DNA of 64,000 nt from Ephydatia muelleri (GCA_013339895.1 JABACO010000009.1:7217951-7281950); one strand, 5' to 3'. Numbered from the stretch's first letter, positions 1 through 10,704 are shown. Translations and numbers: made by a program. Notes: a model not told the origin generated them from the letters alone.

Positions 1-1440
1 CATGTTGGTCATTAATGGAAGTGACGACGCACGATCGAGCAAAGGAAACAAAAATAGGCAACTTGGTTGAGTACCCAACGAAATAGGAGAAAAGGAAAGT
101 TGGACTACTGGGCTATCTGTGGAGACAGTACTAATGGAGCCCGTTCCCAACGTAAGAGAAATCGGATTGTTGATTTTGATCACTATATAGCTGACGAATC
201 AGTGAGGTGCAACTGTGCAAGATAAAGAGTTCCAAGAGTTTCGGACAACGCGGGTGACAGGCGGAGGTTATAAAGGCATACCGAACGGACTTAAGCAGTC
301 TAGGCCTTGTAAGTTGTGCGCGTTTACACTGTACACTATACGGTGTTGCTTATGTCAAACCAGGACAAGTGTGTGATTCAGTAGATGCAGTGAGGCGGCG
401 TTTCAAGTTGTCACAAAGGTTTACGTGCTTACGTCATGTTTGTTCTCTTAAGCACAGTGCCGACCAATAGAACGCCATTACGAAGAGCATAGTACGTTGT
501 ATGTGTGCATGTGGATTACTCAGTAGGCATGCTATGTCTGACCACAGCTCTTGAGCCGACGCCAGGGTGTACTACGGCCAAATGAAAACGTTTCGCTGCA
601 TGGCCAACCAAGGGGATGACGACGATAGCATTGTGAAGCATAAGCTAGCTACCACCGCGGTCAGAGAGTAAGTAAATGCTGAGTTCTTTGTGCATAACCT
701 CTGTAATATTTTAGCGTGTGCTTGTAAGGAAACCGTCGACAAGTGCCGCGAGAGTAGTAGAGGCTCGTGCTCACCTTCCAAGAGGCCTCTGCTAGGCGGA
801 GAGTGCCCTTCTAACTACATCAGGAAAATGTGATGGAGACTTTGATCGCCAGCTTGGAACTATACCTGTTTATTTTTTGACCAAGTTGTATTTCAGCTGT
901 AATTTGATTAAAGTTTGCCGTTAAATTCTGACTGGCGTGGTTCAGGTTTAAGCACTAGCCTTCAAGTATGCAGAACAGAAAATGGATTTGAAACGATTCG
1001 AATACATGACGTGTACAGAGTCTGCACGCGTTCATCTGAAGTATGCAGACAGGTGATGACGAATATCTTGAATCCATATGCAGACCGCGATATCATACGT
1101 ATAAGCGAAGTGTTCGTTCTGAGACGTATACAGGCGCCGCATTCGTGACGTATGAAAAACTGCCCACGTGTCGAGTGCAGACGAGTATCGATTAGTATGG
1201 GTGCAATATACAAGGCTGCATACGGTACACTGTCGCGCCGTGCGCCCTAGACCTCGATGGGGGAGCTTACAGCGCTCCCCCGTACCCCCTTGCTGAATGT
1301 GTGGGGATCCCTAGTGGAAACCCCCACTCTCAAATCCTGCATACGCCACTGCTGTGGTGATACTGATAGAGGAAGTTAGTCACCCCTACATGTAAGTATG
1401 CCGCCACGTGTAAGCACATTGTATGTTTCCACCATAACGG
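1..1440. other. No gene recognised
   Basis: Only short open frames without recognisable domains are present here, and none joins a neighbour across plausible splice sites. I see no RNA gene or tandem repeat. Confidence 0.5.
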
Positions 1441-1765
1441 GGAGTGAACTAACATGGTATCTACACGGTTACACATTTCTGTTCTGGGAGTACTTAAGTG
1501 ATGCATTAGGTGTGAGAAGCATTTGTATAGTAATCTAATATGTACATGTACTTAAAAGGTTACAAAAGTTGATCTGTTATGCCTGATAAGCCGGGAACTA
1601 GTAAGGGCATATTCGTTCAGGTGGCACCGCATGCAGTGTAATGGAATTTGATTTAAGGGGTAAGAGGGGGGGGGGGGAGGAGGGGGGGGGGGGGGGGGCA
1701 TCATATACAGGCGGACATATTCGTCGAGGTGGACACGTGTTCCTACGAGGCAACGTTAGTTTCAC
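1441..1765 (+). repeat. Unnamed interspersed repeat, uninterrupted copy
   Basis: This stretch shares several blocks, in the same order, with the sequence on both sides of the hAT element downstream (2775-2910 and 4324-4640). Shared blocks include ggttacacatttctgttct near the left end, cttaaaaggttacaa in the middle, and the block around catattcgtcgaggtggac near the right end. The middle block at 1551-1558 is the single, unduplicated form of the hAT target site, so this copy serves as a paralogous empty site. A G-rich tract at 1666-1698 interrupts the right half. It has no coding capacity that I recognise. Confidence 0.75.
1666..1698 (+). repeat. G-rich tract
   Basis: A run of about 33 bases is almost pure G, broken by two A-containing steps. 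It is the first of several long C/G homopolymers in the window. Confidence 0.9.
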
Positions 1766-2902
1766 ACCCAGACCCAACTTTTCGCAGCTGCGGATGGATT
1801 TCATCACCGCTACGCAATCTAAAGTTGTTATGCAACAAACGTGACGTCAAAGGTGTGACGTTGATTCAACACCTATGAATTGCCACAGCACAATCTTATT
1901 ACACTCCCAATGACGTCACTGGGGCTCTGAAATAGGCGTTCGTAGAACAATGGGTACGAGACTGAAGCAGCGTCCCGGCTTGTGGTGCGAGAGGATTCCC
2001 ACCTCTACGAGGCGTGCAGTTTTCAGAAATAGTACTGTGTCGCTATGTATAGCAGTAGTATTGATCCACAGGCGGGGCGAAGGAATTAACGCCACACCCA
2101 CTGGTGGGAATGATTCAACGGCGGTACATGGGAATTATGCGTGTTTCAATGATCTTGTATCTGAAAGCAACTTTTTTGTTCCTTCGTGTGCCAGCTGCGG
2201 GAGTGGAGATGCTGAACACCTTTCCTTGCACAAACTTGTTATAAGCGGTTTTATAATTTTTTATCTCAGTATAACACCCTTTCCAGTGCGTTGAACAAAC
2301 AAGAAGGTATTTTTCAGTCACAATCCTCCATCCGACGCCATTGAATCATTCGTACCAGTGGGTGTGGCGTCCAACGTGTGGATACTATCTATCGAAATGT
2401 TCACCATGCACGTGTTCTTTCACATGAATTTAAAGTGGAAACGAGCAGCACTTGTACCCTGGGAACGCCAAAAAAGAGAGGGGGGGGGGGGAGGGGGAGG
2501 AAGGGAATGAGAGAATGTAACACAGCTACAGAATCATTCTTGCATGCACTCACACGCAAGTATAATTATCTATATGTCATTATTTTTAAGTACAGTTTTA
2601 TGTGTAGCGCTGAGTTGATTATAAAAATCACTTTCAATACCATGCACACTTGCATGCAAGTAAATTACAGACATAAGATGCTTTGATACGTGTACGTGCG
2701 GGGTGTAAGCACATGCTACCATAAGTTTTGCAACAACCCATTAAATGGCAAAAGGGGGGAGTGGTATACTACACTGATGGCGGTTACACATTTCTGTTCT
2801 TGGAGTACTGAATGCATTAGTGAAGTCATCTAACTAATGGGATTCTTTGGCAGGTGTGAGGAGTAACATAATTACTTTGTAGTAACCTAACATGTACAGG
2901 TA

Positions 2903-2910
2903 CTTAAAAG
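2903..2910. repeat. Left target-site duplication of the hAT element
   Basis: The octamer cttaaaag directly precedes the terminal inverted repeat and recurs at 4324-4331 directly after the other end. An 8-bp duplication is the hallmark of the hAT superfamily. Confidence 0.9.
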
Positions 2911-3293
2911 CAGGGTTGCCGAAGGCCAGCCGGCCTGTCAGGCCGGCCTGACAGGCCAGGGGTCTAGCCTATCAGGCCGGACCACGCCCACCCTAAGCAT
3001 CATGCAATATTTTAGGCGGGCTTCTGATTGAAAACTCAATCATCAACTATTATTACTTTTCATTGGTGCATATAAATCCCTCATCCTAATTACATTTTTA
3101 TATACACTACTATTATAATATCTTATTGCGGAGGATTTGGTGCAACCAATAAATATGAATTCGAAGTACTGAAATGACTTTACACCTTCACCAAATGCAC
3201 GATTGTCATAATTAATAACTGACAAAAAGCAGCAGAATTCAAATACATTGTATTCATGTGTAGCGACTGAGCAAGAGTGTACATAATATTGGC

Positions 3294-3728
3294 TTAATGC
3301 ATTCGAAGCAGCCATGCATTATGCTTTAGCATAATTGATGCTTCCAGCCGTTGGGGAAGTAGATTCCATCGTTGACGCTCCTGGATCAACTTGGCTCTTG
3401 AAAATACACGTTCTGAAGGGGCAGATGAAGCTGGAATAGCAAGGTACTTCCGTGCAAGTTGCAATAGTAGGGAATTGTGAGTTGTGCATTTTCCACCGTT
3501 CCATATAGGATCTAAATGGGTTGTAGAATCTACTGCTCTGATCTCATGGAGTCGAAGCCAAACATCATACTCCTCCTTAACTGCGTCACAAAGACTTCTA
3601 TATGCATCTTGTTCATCACTGTTAGCCTGCCTAGCAGCTTTAGTAGATTCATCATCATAATCATCTAGAAAATCACATGCAGTCCTCAAATCGTCTTTGC
3701 TTTGTGGGATTTGGCACATTTGATCCAT
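3294..3728 (-). pseudogene. hAT transposase, C-terminal dimerisation domain
   Basis: This 144-codon open frame ends in a typical hAT dimerisation region. The block LARKYLAIPASSAPSERVFS, followed by a stretch of basic and hydrophobic residues ending near MLKHN, matches the conserved C-terminus of ZBED/hAT transposases (family knowledge). It follows the catalytic-region fragment at 3822-4043 in the right order on the same strand, but in a different frame and about 90 bp away. The original frame is therefore broken. It is a relic with no expected function. Confidence 0.9.
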
Positions 3729-3821
3729 CTTTTTCTAATGCATCATTATCAGAAGGAACCCCTGCTACAGCAAACATTTCCTTCAGAAGTTGCTGTTTGA
3801 TTGTCTGCTGTTGTAGAGGTG

Positions 3822-4043
3822 TCAGCCACTAGTTGCATTTGTTGATGCAGAGGCATTCTTTGGCTTTGGTGGGTCAATATGGTTTTTTATTGACAATTGG
3901 AGAGTATGACAAGCACAGCGCACATGTTCTTCACATATCCCATTCTCCAGCAAGTCTTCCATGGCGGCCACAAAATTTGCACCATTGTCTGTAGCAATTG
4001 CATCCAGCCTATCATCTAATGTATACTTGATCCCCAATTCCAT
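3822..4043 (-). pseudogene. hAT transposase, part of the catalytic region
   Basis: The frame contains TDNGANFVAAM followed by VRCACHTLQLSIK, the paired aspartate/asparagine and Cys-His motifs seen in the RNase H-like core of hAT transposases (family knowledge). Only about 70 residues survive. The segment sits upstream, in transcript order, of the dimerisation fragment. The rest of the core, including the N-terminal BED finger, is not found inside the element. Confidence 0.85.
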
Positions 4044-4323
4044 AATGAGTGATCCAATCTCCTGTGCAGTATGTGAAACATTACTGATGCTTATGGCCAG
4101 CTATTATTTGAGGTGATGAGTGGAAGGCAGAGGAGTATTTAAAGATGATGGACCAGGAGAATTGTCGATCGACATAGCGGAGGCAAAATCACTTTGCATG
4201 CGTATCAATTAATTAAACACCGAATAATTTATAATTGATTGGCCTGACAGGTCGGCCTATCAGGCCAGGCAGTCAGGCCGGCCGGCCTCAGGCCAGACCC
4301 CTGGCTGGCCTACGGCAACCCTG

Positions 4324-4331
4324 CTTAAAAG
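4324..4331. repeat. Right target-site duplication of the hAT element
   Basis: This is the second copy of cttaaaag, directly after the right inverted terminus that ends ggcaaccctg. It continues as ggttacaa, exactly as in the empty site near 1551-1563. Confidence 0.9.
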
Positions 4332-4652
4332 GTTACAATTGCAGCAAGCATCATGAACACACTTTTAACTTACATGTAAAATCTACATCCATGTGTGATT
4401 TATGTCATGGTTGTCATGCATATACATGTAGTGTATGCACTTGGTGTCCTAAGAGTAGATCTGTTGTGCCTGATATAAGCCGGGAAACAAGGGCATATAT
4501 CCGTTGAAGTAGAGGAGTGTAATGTGTGGGTGTGGAATGAGGGGGAGAGGGAGGGGGTTATAGCTGCCGTTAACCTGATACGCAGGATCCAGGGGGACAT
4601 ATTCGTCGAGGTGGACACGTGTTCCTACGAGGCAACGTCCTTGTGGTGGGAG

Positions 4653-4740
4653 ATGATTCCCACCTCCATGAGAGGATTCACGCCTCCGGGTTAGGATTCA
4701 AACCTCCGGTAGAGGATTCCCACCTTCGAGGAGGAATGCA
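4653..4740 (+). repeat. Short minisatellite, about four 20-bp units
   Basis: Successive units of about 20-21 bp share the core aggattc...cctcc, with units starting near 4653, 4671, 4691 and 4711. A single related unit occurs near 1990, next to the related interspersed repeat. No coding function is seen. Confidence 0.7.
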
Positions 4741-4890
4741 TTTCCGGCGGGACTATTATTCCGGGGGACGCTATACTGGCTTCTCGGGCCTGGTGCAAAT
4801 CCCCGCCCATTAATTAATTTGGAAAGTACAAAATACTGAGTGCTATAGATCATTCTTATTCTTTCGCTGAGATCTGATCACAGACTTCAA

Positions 4891-5693
4891 ATGTCTGGTC
4901 TAGGCGCGAAATTAATCCTATTGTTCGCTCTGCTGGGAGCAGCACTGGCGACGCCACTCGAGGCTGAAGAGAACAGTCTGACGGCTGACGATCTTACAAA
5001 AATGGAAGATGACGATTCTGAACTGGAACTTCAGCAATATAAAGCTGAACTGATGCCAGCGTATGCGATTAGTGCCGAAGAACACGCAGAGGTATACGGC
5101 AATGCTTGAATGGTGACTGGTTTCCATAGCATGCCGTATTCTCGAATCGCGTTGGTCGTTACAACATATAAATCAGCGTATTCTCTAAACATGCATTTTT
5201 TTAGCCGCTGCAGTTTCATCATGAAGGCATGAAAATGGGTCTACTCTGCTCTCAATGCAAGACCACTGCTGGTTACTTAATCGAAATTACGAAGAGTGAC
5301 AAAACAAAGGCAAGTGTCAAATGCTGCCATGTCTCCACGTACGCTTGAGGGTGTCTGCCACTGAACAACAATATCTCCTTCGACATGCAGGTTGGTGCTT
5401 GGAAAAAGTTAAGCGCAAAGTGCAAAAGTTTGTCGTTCTTTTTAAAAATGGCCGTAAGTGTAGATTCGAAGCTAAGTTAATGTACGATTAATTGTGTCTT
5501 CTAAAATCCTCATCGCACGCATGTGCATTGTATAGTGTAACTACAATGTGAGCCATTATTTCGACAGACTGTGGAATTACTTGAAGGGTCACCAAAATGC
5601 GGTAGGCCGAAAATGTTAACACATTTGTCATTTTTCAAATGCACTCAACTACAGAACGCTGATAGCCTGTGCCAAGGGATTAAGGCGTGTTGA
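4891..5693 (+). CDS. Small secreted protein, possibly saposin-like (predicted, four exons)
   Basis: The first exon opens with ATG and a clear signal peptide (AKLILLFALLGAALA then TP), followed by an acidic stretch. I join exons 4891-5091, 5205-5309, 5391-5453 and 5568-5693. All junctions are phase 0 and the total is 495 nt, giving 164 residues. The exon 2 donor would be GC (aag/gcaagt). The mature part holds LCSQCKTTAG, a later AKCKSL, VELLEG and a terminal LCQGIKAC. The C-x2-C start and C-x5-C end, with LLEGSP shortly before it, resemble saposin-B folds, which bind lipids or membranes (family knowledge). The spacing of the middle cysteines is irregular and exon 4 may hide an unresolved small intron, so the family call is tentative. 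If right, it acts outside the cell or in a lysosome-like compartment. Confidence 0.45.
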
Positions 5694-7195
5694 AAGGTGC
5701 ACATCACGAGTTCTTCGTTATACACCTCTGACTTTTTTAGTAGCAAATGCATCGCGTATATATATAAAGTTTGGAATTGTCGAAATGCCGTTAGCTGAAG
5801 TAATATTATACATGTCTGCATAAAAATTGCTTGTTCAGTGTCATATGGTGCATGAGCAGTGACATCGTTCCCTAAAAGGAGAGAGCTTCCTTTCTGCGAT
5901 CTGAGAGTAATGTTGCAAACGACACAGATCTCGCTCGCCACATCATTCTGCGTACTTGTGGGAAGTAAAATACAAATGTAAGACATAGTTTGTTTACTCG
6001 ATCGCGCTATCGGTCGGTCCACGAAGGTCGACAAATACATTGCTCGCACTTCGTCGAGCTTCTGTTTATCGCATTGCTCAGGTTTGGTTCCCTCACCATG
6101 AATTCCTACAACAGAGGTATTGGGCATGCTGTCATCAGTGGCGGATACAGGAATAAGGCAATGGGGGGGGGGGGGGCGGTTATATTGGAGGGGCGGCATA
6201 TTTTGGAGCGCGCTCTCTTCTCCCCCCCCCCCCCCCCCCCCCACGGTCCCCCTACTTTCCACGTCACACGGGGTCTGGAACTCTGGGGCTCGCCATAAAA
6301 TAACCTTTCACGCATCCATGCACGCTATACATAACTTAATTATTTTTTTTATACACCGTACACGCATGATTTTATGAAGTATGATCGACAGCAATTAATA
6401 CAATAATGAGTAACTTGATCAGTTGATGCAGAGATACAATGCACACACATGCTTTAGTGCTACTGTGGTAGTGAAACACTACGACAACAATCAGACAATA
6501 AAGTTTAAGGCCTCGCGAAATGAAAAAAGATGTACATATCTCACTGTCGGCAGCTAGATTCTTTAAGCGTTTTGCTTTACGAAACGATGCTCCTGAACCT
6601 TTGGATCGCTTTGATGACATCGTGTGATGAATAATCAATTGCCAATTAATTTTTCGGGACTTTTATTATCAATTATCGTTCAGGATCCGATAATTCATAA
6701 TAAAGATTTAACAAATAACAATAACTATTTTAACCGTAGTCCCGTACCTAGACACGATTCCCGACAGCTGCGAGTCGATTACATCACCGCTATGTGGAAA
6801 CACAGTGACACGCGTAGTGTTTAGGTATACGTCGTAGTGTGAAGGGGGGAGGCAATTTAATAACAGGGGCGGCATTTTATATCGATGGGGGGGCGGCGGC
6901 CGCCCCCCCCCCCCCCCCAACGCTATGGTAGATCCGCCGCTGGCTGTCATTTATCACAGCCGGCTTGTATGTTGCTTCGTCCGTACCTTTTTGGCTTGCT
7001 CTTCTAAAGGCACCCTTTTCATTTGTTGCGCAGAAATAAAGCCTGTAACTTTCTATGAAAGCTTTGAAACGAATCTCTACACAGAGGCATGGAGCACGAC
7101 AGAACACTTGCATGCCTATCGAAGTACTTCAGCCTCACTAGTAATGTGCTGTAATGTTTTTGTTCCCATTAAATGGAAAGAAAAAAGAAGCATCT
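5694..7195. other. No gene; homopolymer-rich spacer
   Basis: No supported coding exon is present. The stretch holds two G/C homopolymer clusters (6163-6242 and about 6886-6918), each next to similar wording (ggcggcatatttt / ggcggcattttat). This suggests two degraded copies of one repeat. Short open frames across the homopolymers are compositional artefacts. Confidence 0.5.
6222..6242 (+). repeat. C homopolymer
   Basis: There are 21 consecutive C, 45 bases downstream of a 14-base G run (6163-6176). The two runs could pair as a hairpin. Confidence 0.9.
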
Positions 7196-7199
7196 ATTA

Positions 7200-7390
7200 A
7201 GAGTGTGTGCACACTTTTTCAAGCAGAAGCTCAAGTGCTTGCATGTATAAAAAAACACTAACAGCAAGAACACACCAAGTTCAATAGATGTTCTTGCAAT
7301 TGCTCTCACTAGGGTAACATTCAGCTTCCAAGAGACCCATGGTAAAAGCTCTGGGAAGAAAGATGCACACTCATCCAAGACTGCTGGCCA
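7200..7390 (-). pseudogene. Inverted fragment of the reverse-transcriptase family
   Basis: Read on the minus strand, the frame contains CASFFPELLPWVSWKL. It aligns with CAEFFPEIFPWTLWCY in the palm region of the long reverse-transcriptase frame just downstream on the plus strand. The fragment is short and lies head-to-head with that copy. It is a decayed relative rather than part of the same gene. Confidence 0.75.
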
Positions 7391-7497
7391 TCATGATGTT
7401 AAAAGCATTAGACAAATTTTTTATTATTTTTTTATTTTTTTTCAAGTTTGAATTTTAATAATAGTAATGGATTACATCAAGAGAATACATGAACACC

Positions 7498-7499
7498 TA

Positions 7500-7541
<42 letters not shown>

Positions 7542-7563
7542 CTATGAAGTAATAATAATAATA
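7498..7563 (+). repeat. TTA/ATA trinucleotide microsatellite
   Basis: About 20 ATT/ATA repeats end six bases before the open reverse-transcriptase frame begins. A similar array lies at 10,012-10,033, beyond the 3' end of that element. Such arrays often mark the ends of non-LTR insertions, and this one coincides with the 5' truncation point. Confidence 0.85.
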
Positions 7564-7568
7564 ATTAG

Positions 7569-9737
7569 TATCTTTCATTTCCGAAAGATACTTCTTGTGG
7601 ACCTTCTGGTTTACGAGTGCAGCATTTATTAGATGCCTCTGAAGCCTCTTTGCCATCCTCATTGTTGTCTGCACTTAAGGCGGTAATAAACAAATTGGCT
7701 TCTGGGAGAGCTCTTCCGGAAATAGCTGAGTATCTAGCAGGCGCAACTGTGATTGCTCTGAAGAAACCCGTGGGAAATGATATTCGTCCTATTGCTGTCG
7801 GGGAAGTATTGCGTAGATTAACAAGCAAGTGCCTCTGTGCAATTGTGAAATCTAAAGCCAGTGAATTTTTCAACCCTTACCAATATGGGGTTGTTTGCCC
7901 AAGTGGAGTAGAAAAAATCATCCATTCACTGCGTTCAAGTATTGATGATCATTGGTTTGATGAAGACTTTAATGTTGCCAAAGTTGACTTACGAAATGCA
8001 TTTAACTTGGTGTCTAGAAATGCTGTGCTAGAAAACTGTGCTGAGTTTTTCCCAGAAATTTTCCCATGGACACTCTGGTGTTATGGAGTACATCCTAAAC
8101 TGTGGCATCCTATGGGCATGCTTCGCTCAGCTACTGGTGTTCAACAGGGTGATCCACTTGGACCGCTCTTATTCTCACTTGTGTTGCATGGTCTGATATT
8201 GAAGATTGCTGAGGATGACATGTGTGGAGAATTGCTATTCAATAAGTGGTACCTCGATGATGGAGTCCTTGCTGGAACCAGTTTATCTGTCAGAGCTGCC
8301 CTGGATGTCATTTCATCATTGGGTCCTTCTCTTGGGCTATACATCAACTTTGCAAAATGTGAGGTGTTTGGCAAGGCAGAGCTATCTGCATTCCCATCTG
8401 AGATCACTAAACGGTATCACACTCCTCAACTTGAAATTTTGGGTGCACCAATAGGCAATGAGGAATTTTGTAATAACTTTGTGATCAATAAACAGTCAAG
8501 TGTTTCTTTCCTTCTCCAGCAGTTACAAGGGTTGGAAAACCCCCAGCTAGCACTAGCATTGTTACGAAAGTGTGCAGCATTTTGCAAAATGACACACATT
8601 TCACGCGTTACACCTCCAACCTTAATAAAGTCATCATTGTCTGAATTTGATGATAGCATTCACCACTGTTTCACAGAGTGCTTGGCCCTCAATCTGTCAC
8701 CACAAAGTTCTGGTTGGAAGCAAGCCTGCTTAAGCCTTAGTAGAGGAGGGCTTGGTTTAAGATCAGTAGCTGTTCACTCCACGGCAGCATACCTAGGCTC
8801 AGTTAGTTCATCTTCCCCAGACTTGGCATCTAGCCATTATGTTATAGATGCACTTAACCTGTTCAATCTCCAAGTTTCTGCTGAGGATACTGTATCTATT
8901 CCGTTGCCAACGAAGTCTCATTTTCAGCATGATTTGTCACAACGAATTGAGAATTGCCAATTCCATGCACTGTATAACTCTGGCAGTCTGGCTGATCGGG
9001 CTCGCTTACTCTCAATTTCATCGGCACATGCCTCCTCATGGCTTCAGGTGGTCCCCTCCCCTAGGCAAGGCTGCGACATGGCTACAAGCGAAATGCAGTG
9101 GGGCATCAAATGGTGGCTTGGTTTACCTCTAACACCTGAATTAGGGGTATGTGCTTATTGTCCAGACAAAGCTCTGGATGCACACCACGCTGTTACTTGC
9201 AAATTTGGGGGAGATGTAGTGGCGCGCCACAATGCTCTGCGCAATGCTATTTTTGATTTTTGCAAGCGAGCCCTTCTGAACCCAAAACTGGAAGCAGGGG
9301 CAGGCTTGGGTCATGAAAGGAGACTTACTAGACCTGCTGACATACTCATCCCAAGCTGGTCCAATGGTGATAAGCCTGCAGCCATTGATGTGTCCATCAC
9401 CTCTCCGCTTAAATCAAACATTTTGTCTGAAGCGGGTGTGGTGGCAGGTGCAGCAGCAAGGCAAACAGAAGAGAGAAAGCACACATGCAATGATACAATC
9501 TGCTCCGAATTGGGGTGGAAGTGTGTACCATTAGTGGTGGAGACGTTTGGTGCTTGGGGAAGAACTGCAGGCCAGTTTTTTGGAGAACTCGCATCACGAC
9601 TTGCGGCTCAAAGCCATTCCTCAAAGACTACAATGTTGAATAACATCTATGGGAGACTAAGTCTCATACTAGTTCGAGCCAATGCCCGTGCGTTCAATGC
9701 TAGGTTGGCTACAACAATGGACTTGCTTGAAGGCTAG
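7569..9737 (+). CDS. Retroelement reverse transcriptase with C-terminal zinc finger and nuclease-like domain
   Basis: A single frame of 722 codons stays open from 7569 (after an in-frame stop) to 9737. No clear start codon fits a complete protein, so it is probably 5'-truncated. Counting from the GTG at 7617, the reverse-transcriptase motifs are VDLRNAF (catalytic Asp near 124), GVQQGDPLGPLLF (174-186) and YLDD (212-215). Near residue 510 is a Cys/His cluster, CAYCPDKALDAHHAVTC, then RHN. Near 571-592 is RPADILIP...PAAIDVSITSP. That order (finger, then a PD...D motif) resembles the restriction-like endonuclease tail of R2-type non-LTR elements (family knowledge). The product would copy element RNA into DNA. 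The frame is intact, unlike its neighbours, which suggests this is the youngest copy here. Confidence 0.85.
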   Translation, partial: YLSFPKDTSCGPSGLRVQHLLDASEASLPSSLLSALKAVINKLASGRALPEIAEYLAGATVIALKKPVGNDIRPIAVGEVLRRLTSKCLCAIVKSKASEFFNPYQYGVVCPSGVEKIIHSLRSSIDDHWFDEDFNVAKVDLRNAFNLVSRNAVLENCAEFFPEIFPWTLWCYGVHPKLWHPMGMLRSATGVQQGDPLGPLLFSLVLHGLILKIAEDDMCGELLFNKWYLDDGVLAGTSLSVRAALDVISSLGPSLGLYINFAKCEVFGKAELSAFPSEITKRYHTPQLEILGAPIGNEEFCNNFVINKQSSVSFLLQQLQGLENPQLALALLRKCAAFCKMTHISRVTPPTLIKSSLSEFDDSIHHCFTECLALNLSPQSSGWKQACLSLSRGGLGLRSVAVHSTAAYLGSVSSSSPDLASSHYVIDALNLFNLQVSAEDTVSIPLPTKSHFQHDLSQRIENCQFHALYNSGSLADRARLLSISSAHASSWLQVVPSPRQGCDMATSEMQWGIKWWLGLPLTPELGVCAYCPDKALDAHHAVTCKFGGDVVARHNALRNAIFDFCKRALLNPKLEAGAGLGHERRLTRPADILIPSWSNGDKPAAIDVSITSPLKSNILSEAGVVAGAAARQTEERKHTCNDTICSELGWKCVPLVVETFGAWGRTAGQFFGELASRLAAQSHSSKTTMLNNIYGRLSLILVRANARAFNARLATTMDLLEG

Positions 9738-9924
9738 GGTAGTTTTGTGCAAGTTCGTGTGTAATAGTGAAATGGACATCAATATGTGATATATATGTCT
9801 GTGCATTTATTTATTTATTTAGTATGTATATTTAAATCTATGAATGTTCAAATAAATGCACATTATTATTTACATCCTTATTTCAATATAAATGCACCAG
9901 ATAATAAAAGGTTTATGGCGGAGG

Positions 9925-10012
9925 AGCTATCCTAGAAAGGATAGCTGTGGCATTGGCACACACAAGGTTGAGATTCAGCCGACCATAGATCTCGTGGAGT
10001 ATGGTGGACTTA
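9925..10012 (-). pseudogene. Inverted C-terminal fragment of the same reverse-transcriptase family
   Basis: On the minus strand the sequence reads STILHEIYGRLNLNLVCANA. It is a clear match to TMLNNIYGRLSLILVRANA at the C-terminus of the long plus-strand copy. It lies tail-to-tail, about 190 bp beyond that copy's stop. Only about 30 codons remain. Confidence 0.8.
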
Positions 10013-10029
10013 TTATTATTATTATTATT

Positions 10030-10620
10030 ATTAGTGGTTGCTAGCCACCTGTGATGGATGTGGTGCTGCAGTTAATCTTAAGCATGCCGTAGACTGCATT
10101 AAGGAGGGATTGTTACCCAACGCCACAAGTACGAAATGCACTGAGGCGGGCTGCTGGCCTCCATAGTATTCAGGAATTTGGTAAAGAAGCCAATGGTGAA
10201 GGACGCCAACATCAGAAATGGTACCCCTGCCTTGATTACAGAATCAGCATTAGAGGTCTATGGCAACCTCAGACAGTAGCCTTGCTTGATGTGCAAGTAG
10301 TAGACACCAATGCACCATCATACATACATCAGAGCACATTTCCTCAGCAGAAGAGAAGAAAGGGAAATACAGCAGTGCAGCTGAAGTATCTTTTCAGTAT
10401 ACCTTTTGTTGTATCCACTGATGGAATGCTAGGCAGAATAGCAAATTGGCTTGCCCAAAGGATTGGATAAACCACTTGCATACATGATGGCTGCACACAA
10501 GGTTCTCTTTTTAGAAATTCTACGAGCCACAAATCTTTGCTTGTGTGGTTCTCACATCAAGTGGAGAAGTGGAGTTGGAATAGATGATGGTGCTGAGTAT
10601 TATCAAGGTCTGATTAACAC
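10030..10620 (+). pseudogene. C-terminal relic of a second reverse-transcriptase lineage
   Basis: Short frame-shifted pieces read CDGCGAAVNLKHAVDC (10,055 region), then RGLWQPQTVALLDVQVVDT and PFVVSTDGMLGR (10,250-10,430), then EILRATNLCLCGS and WRSGVGIDDGAEY (10,520-10,600). As I recall, this order (zinc finger, WQPQT..LLD, FVV..DG.LGR, LRATN.C..G) is the conserved tail of another invertebrate reverse-transcriptase family, distinct from the long frame upstream. Several frameshifts make it a dead copy. The LLDVQV block may be part of a nuclease fold; that is inference. Confidence 0.75.
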
Positions 10621-10704
10621 TCATTATTTCATTTTATCTTCTCTATGCATTGTTTCTTTTACAGTATTTTATAGGATAAAGTTAATGAATACACATGCAC
10701 ATAC

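Larger units (their letters stand above)
2911..4323 (-). mobile_element. Truncated hAT DNA transposon
   Basis: The element is 1413 bp long. Its ends are inverted repeats beginning cagggttgccg and continuing with aggccagcc, with one mismatch in the first 21 bp. The subterminal regions are packed with short ggcc-centred palindromes (ggcctgtcaggcc and variants), typical of subterminal transposase-binding repeats in hAT elements (family knowledge). It is flanked by an 8-bp duplication. Inside, on the minus strand, are two frame-separated pieces of a hAT transposase. The BED finger and the N-terminal part of the transposase are absent. The element is therefore probably an internally deleted, non-autonomous derivative that could only have moved with a transposase supplied in trans. 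Confidence 0.92.
2775..4640 (+). repeat. Unnamed interspersed repeat, copy split by a hAT insertion
   Basis: The left part (2775-2910) and right part (4324-4640) together match the uninterrupted copy at 1441-1765. The split occurs exactly at the octamer cttaaaag, which is duplicated on both sides of the inserted element. The right part is longer than in the other copy, with extra sequence between about 4340 and 4450. Confidence 0.7.

Noticed and set aside
7569-9737. Treating the reverse-transcriptase frame as an intact, complete element
   Set aside because: The frame starts abruptly after a microsatellite with no N-terminal domain or convincing start codon, so it is probably 5'-truncated.
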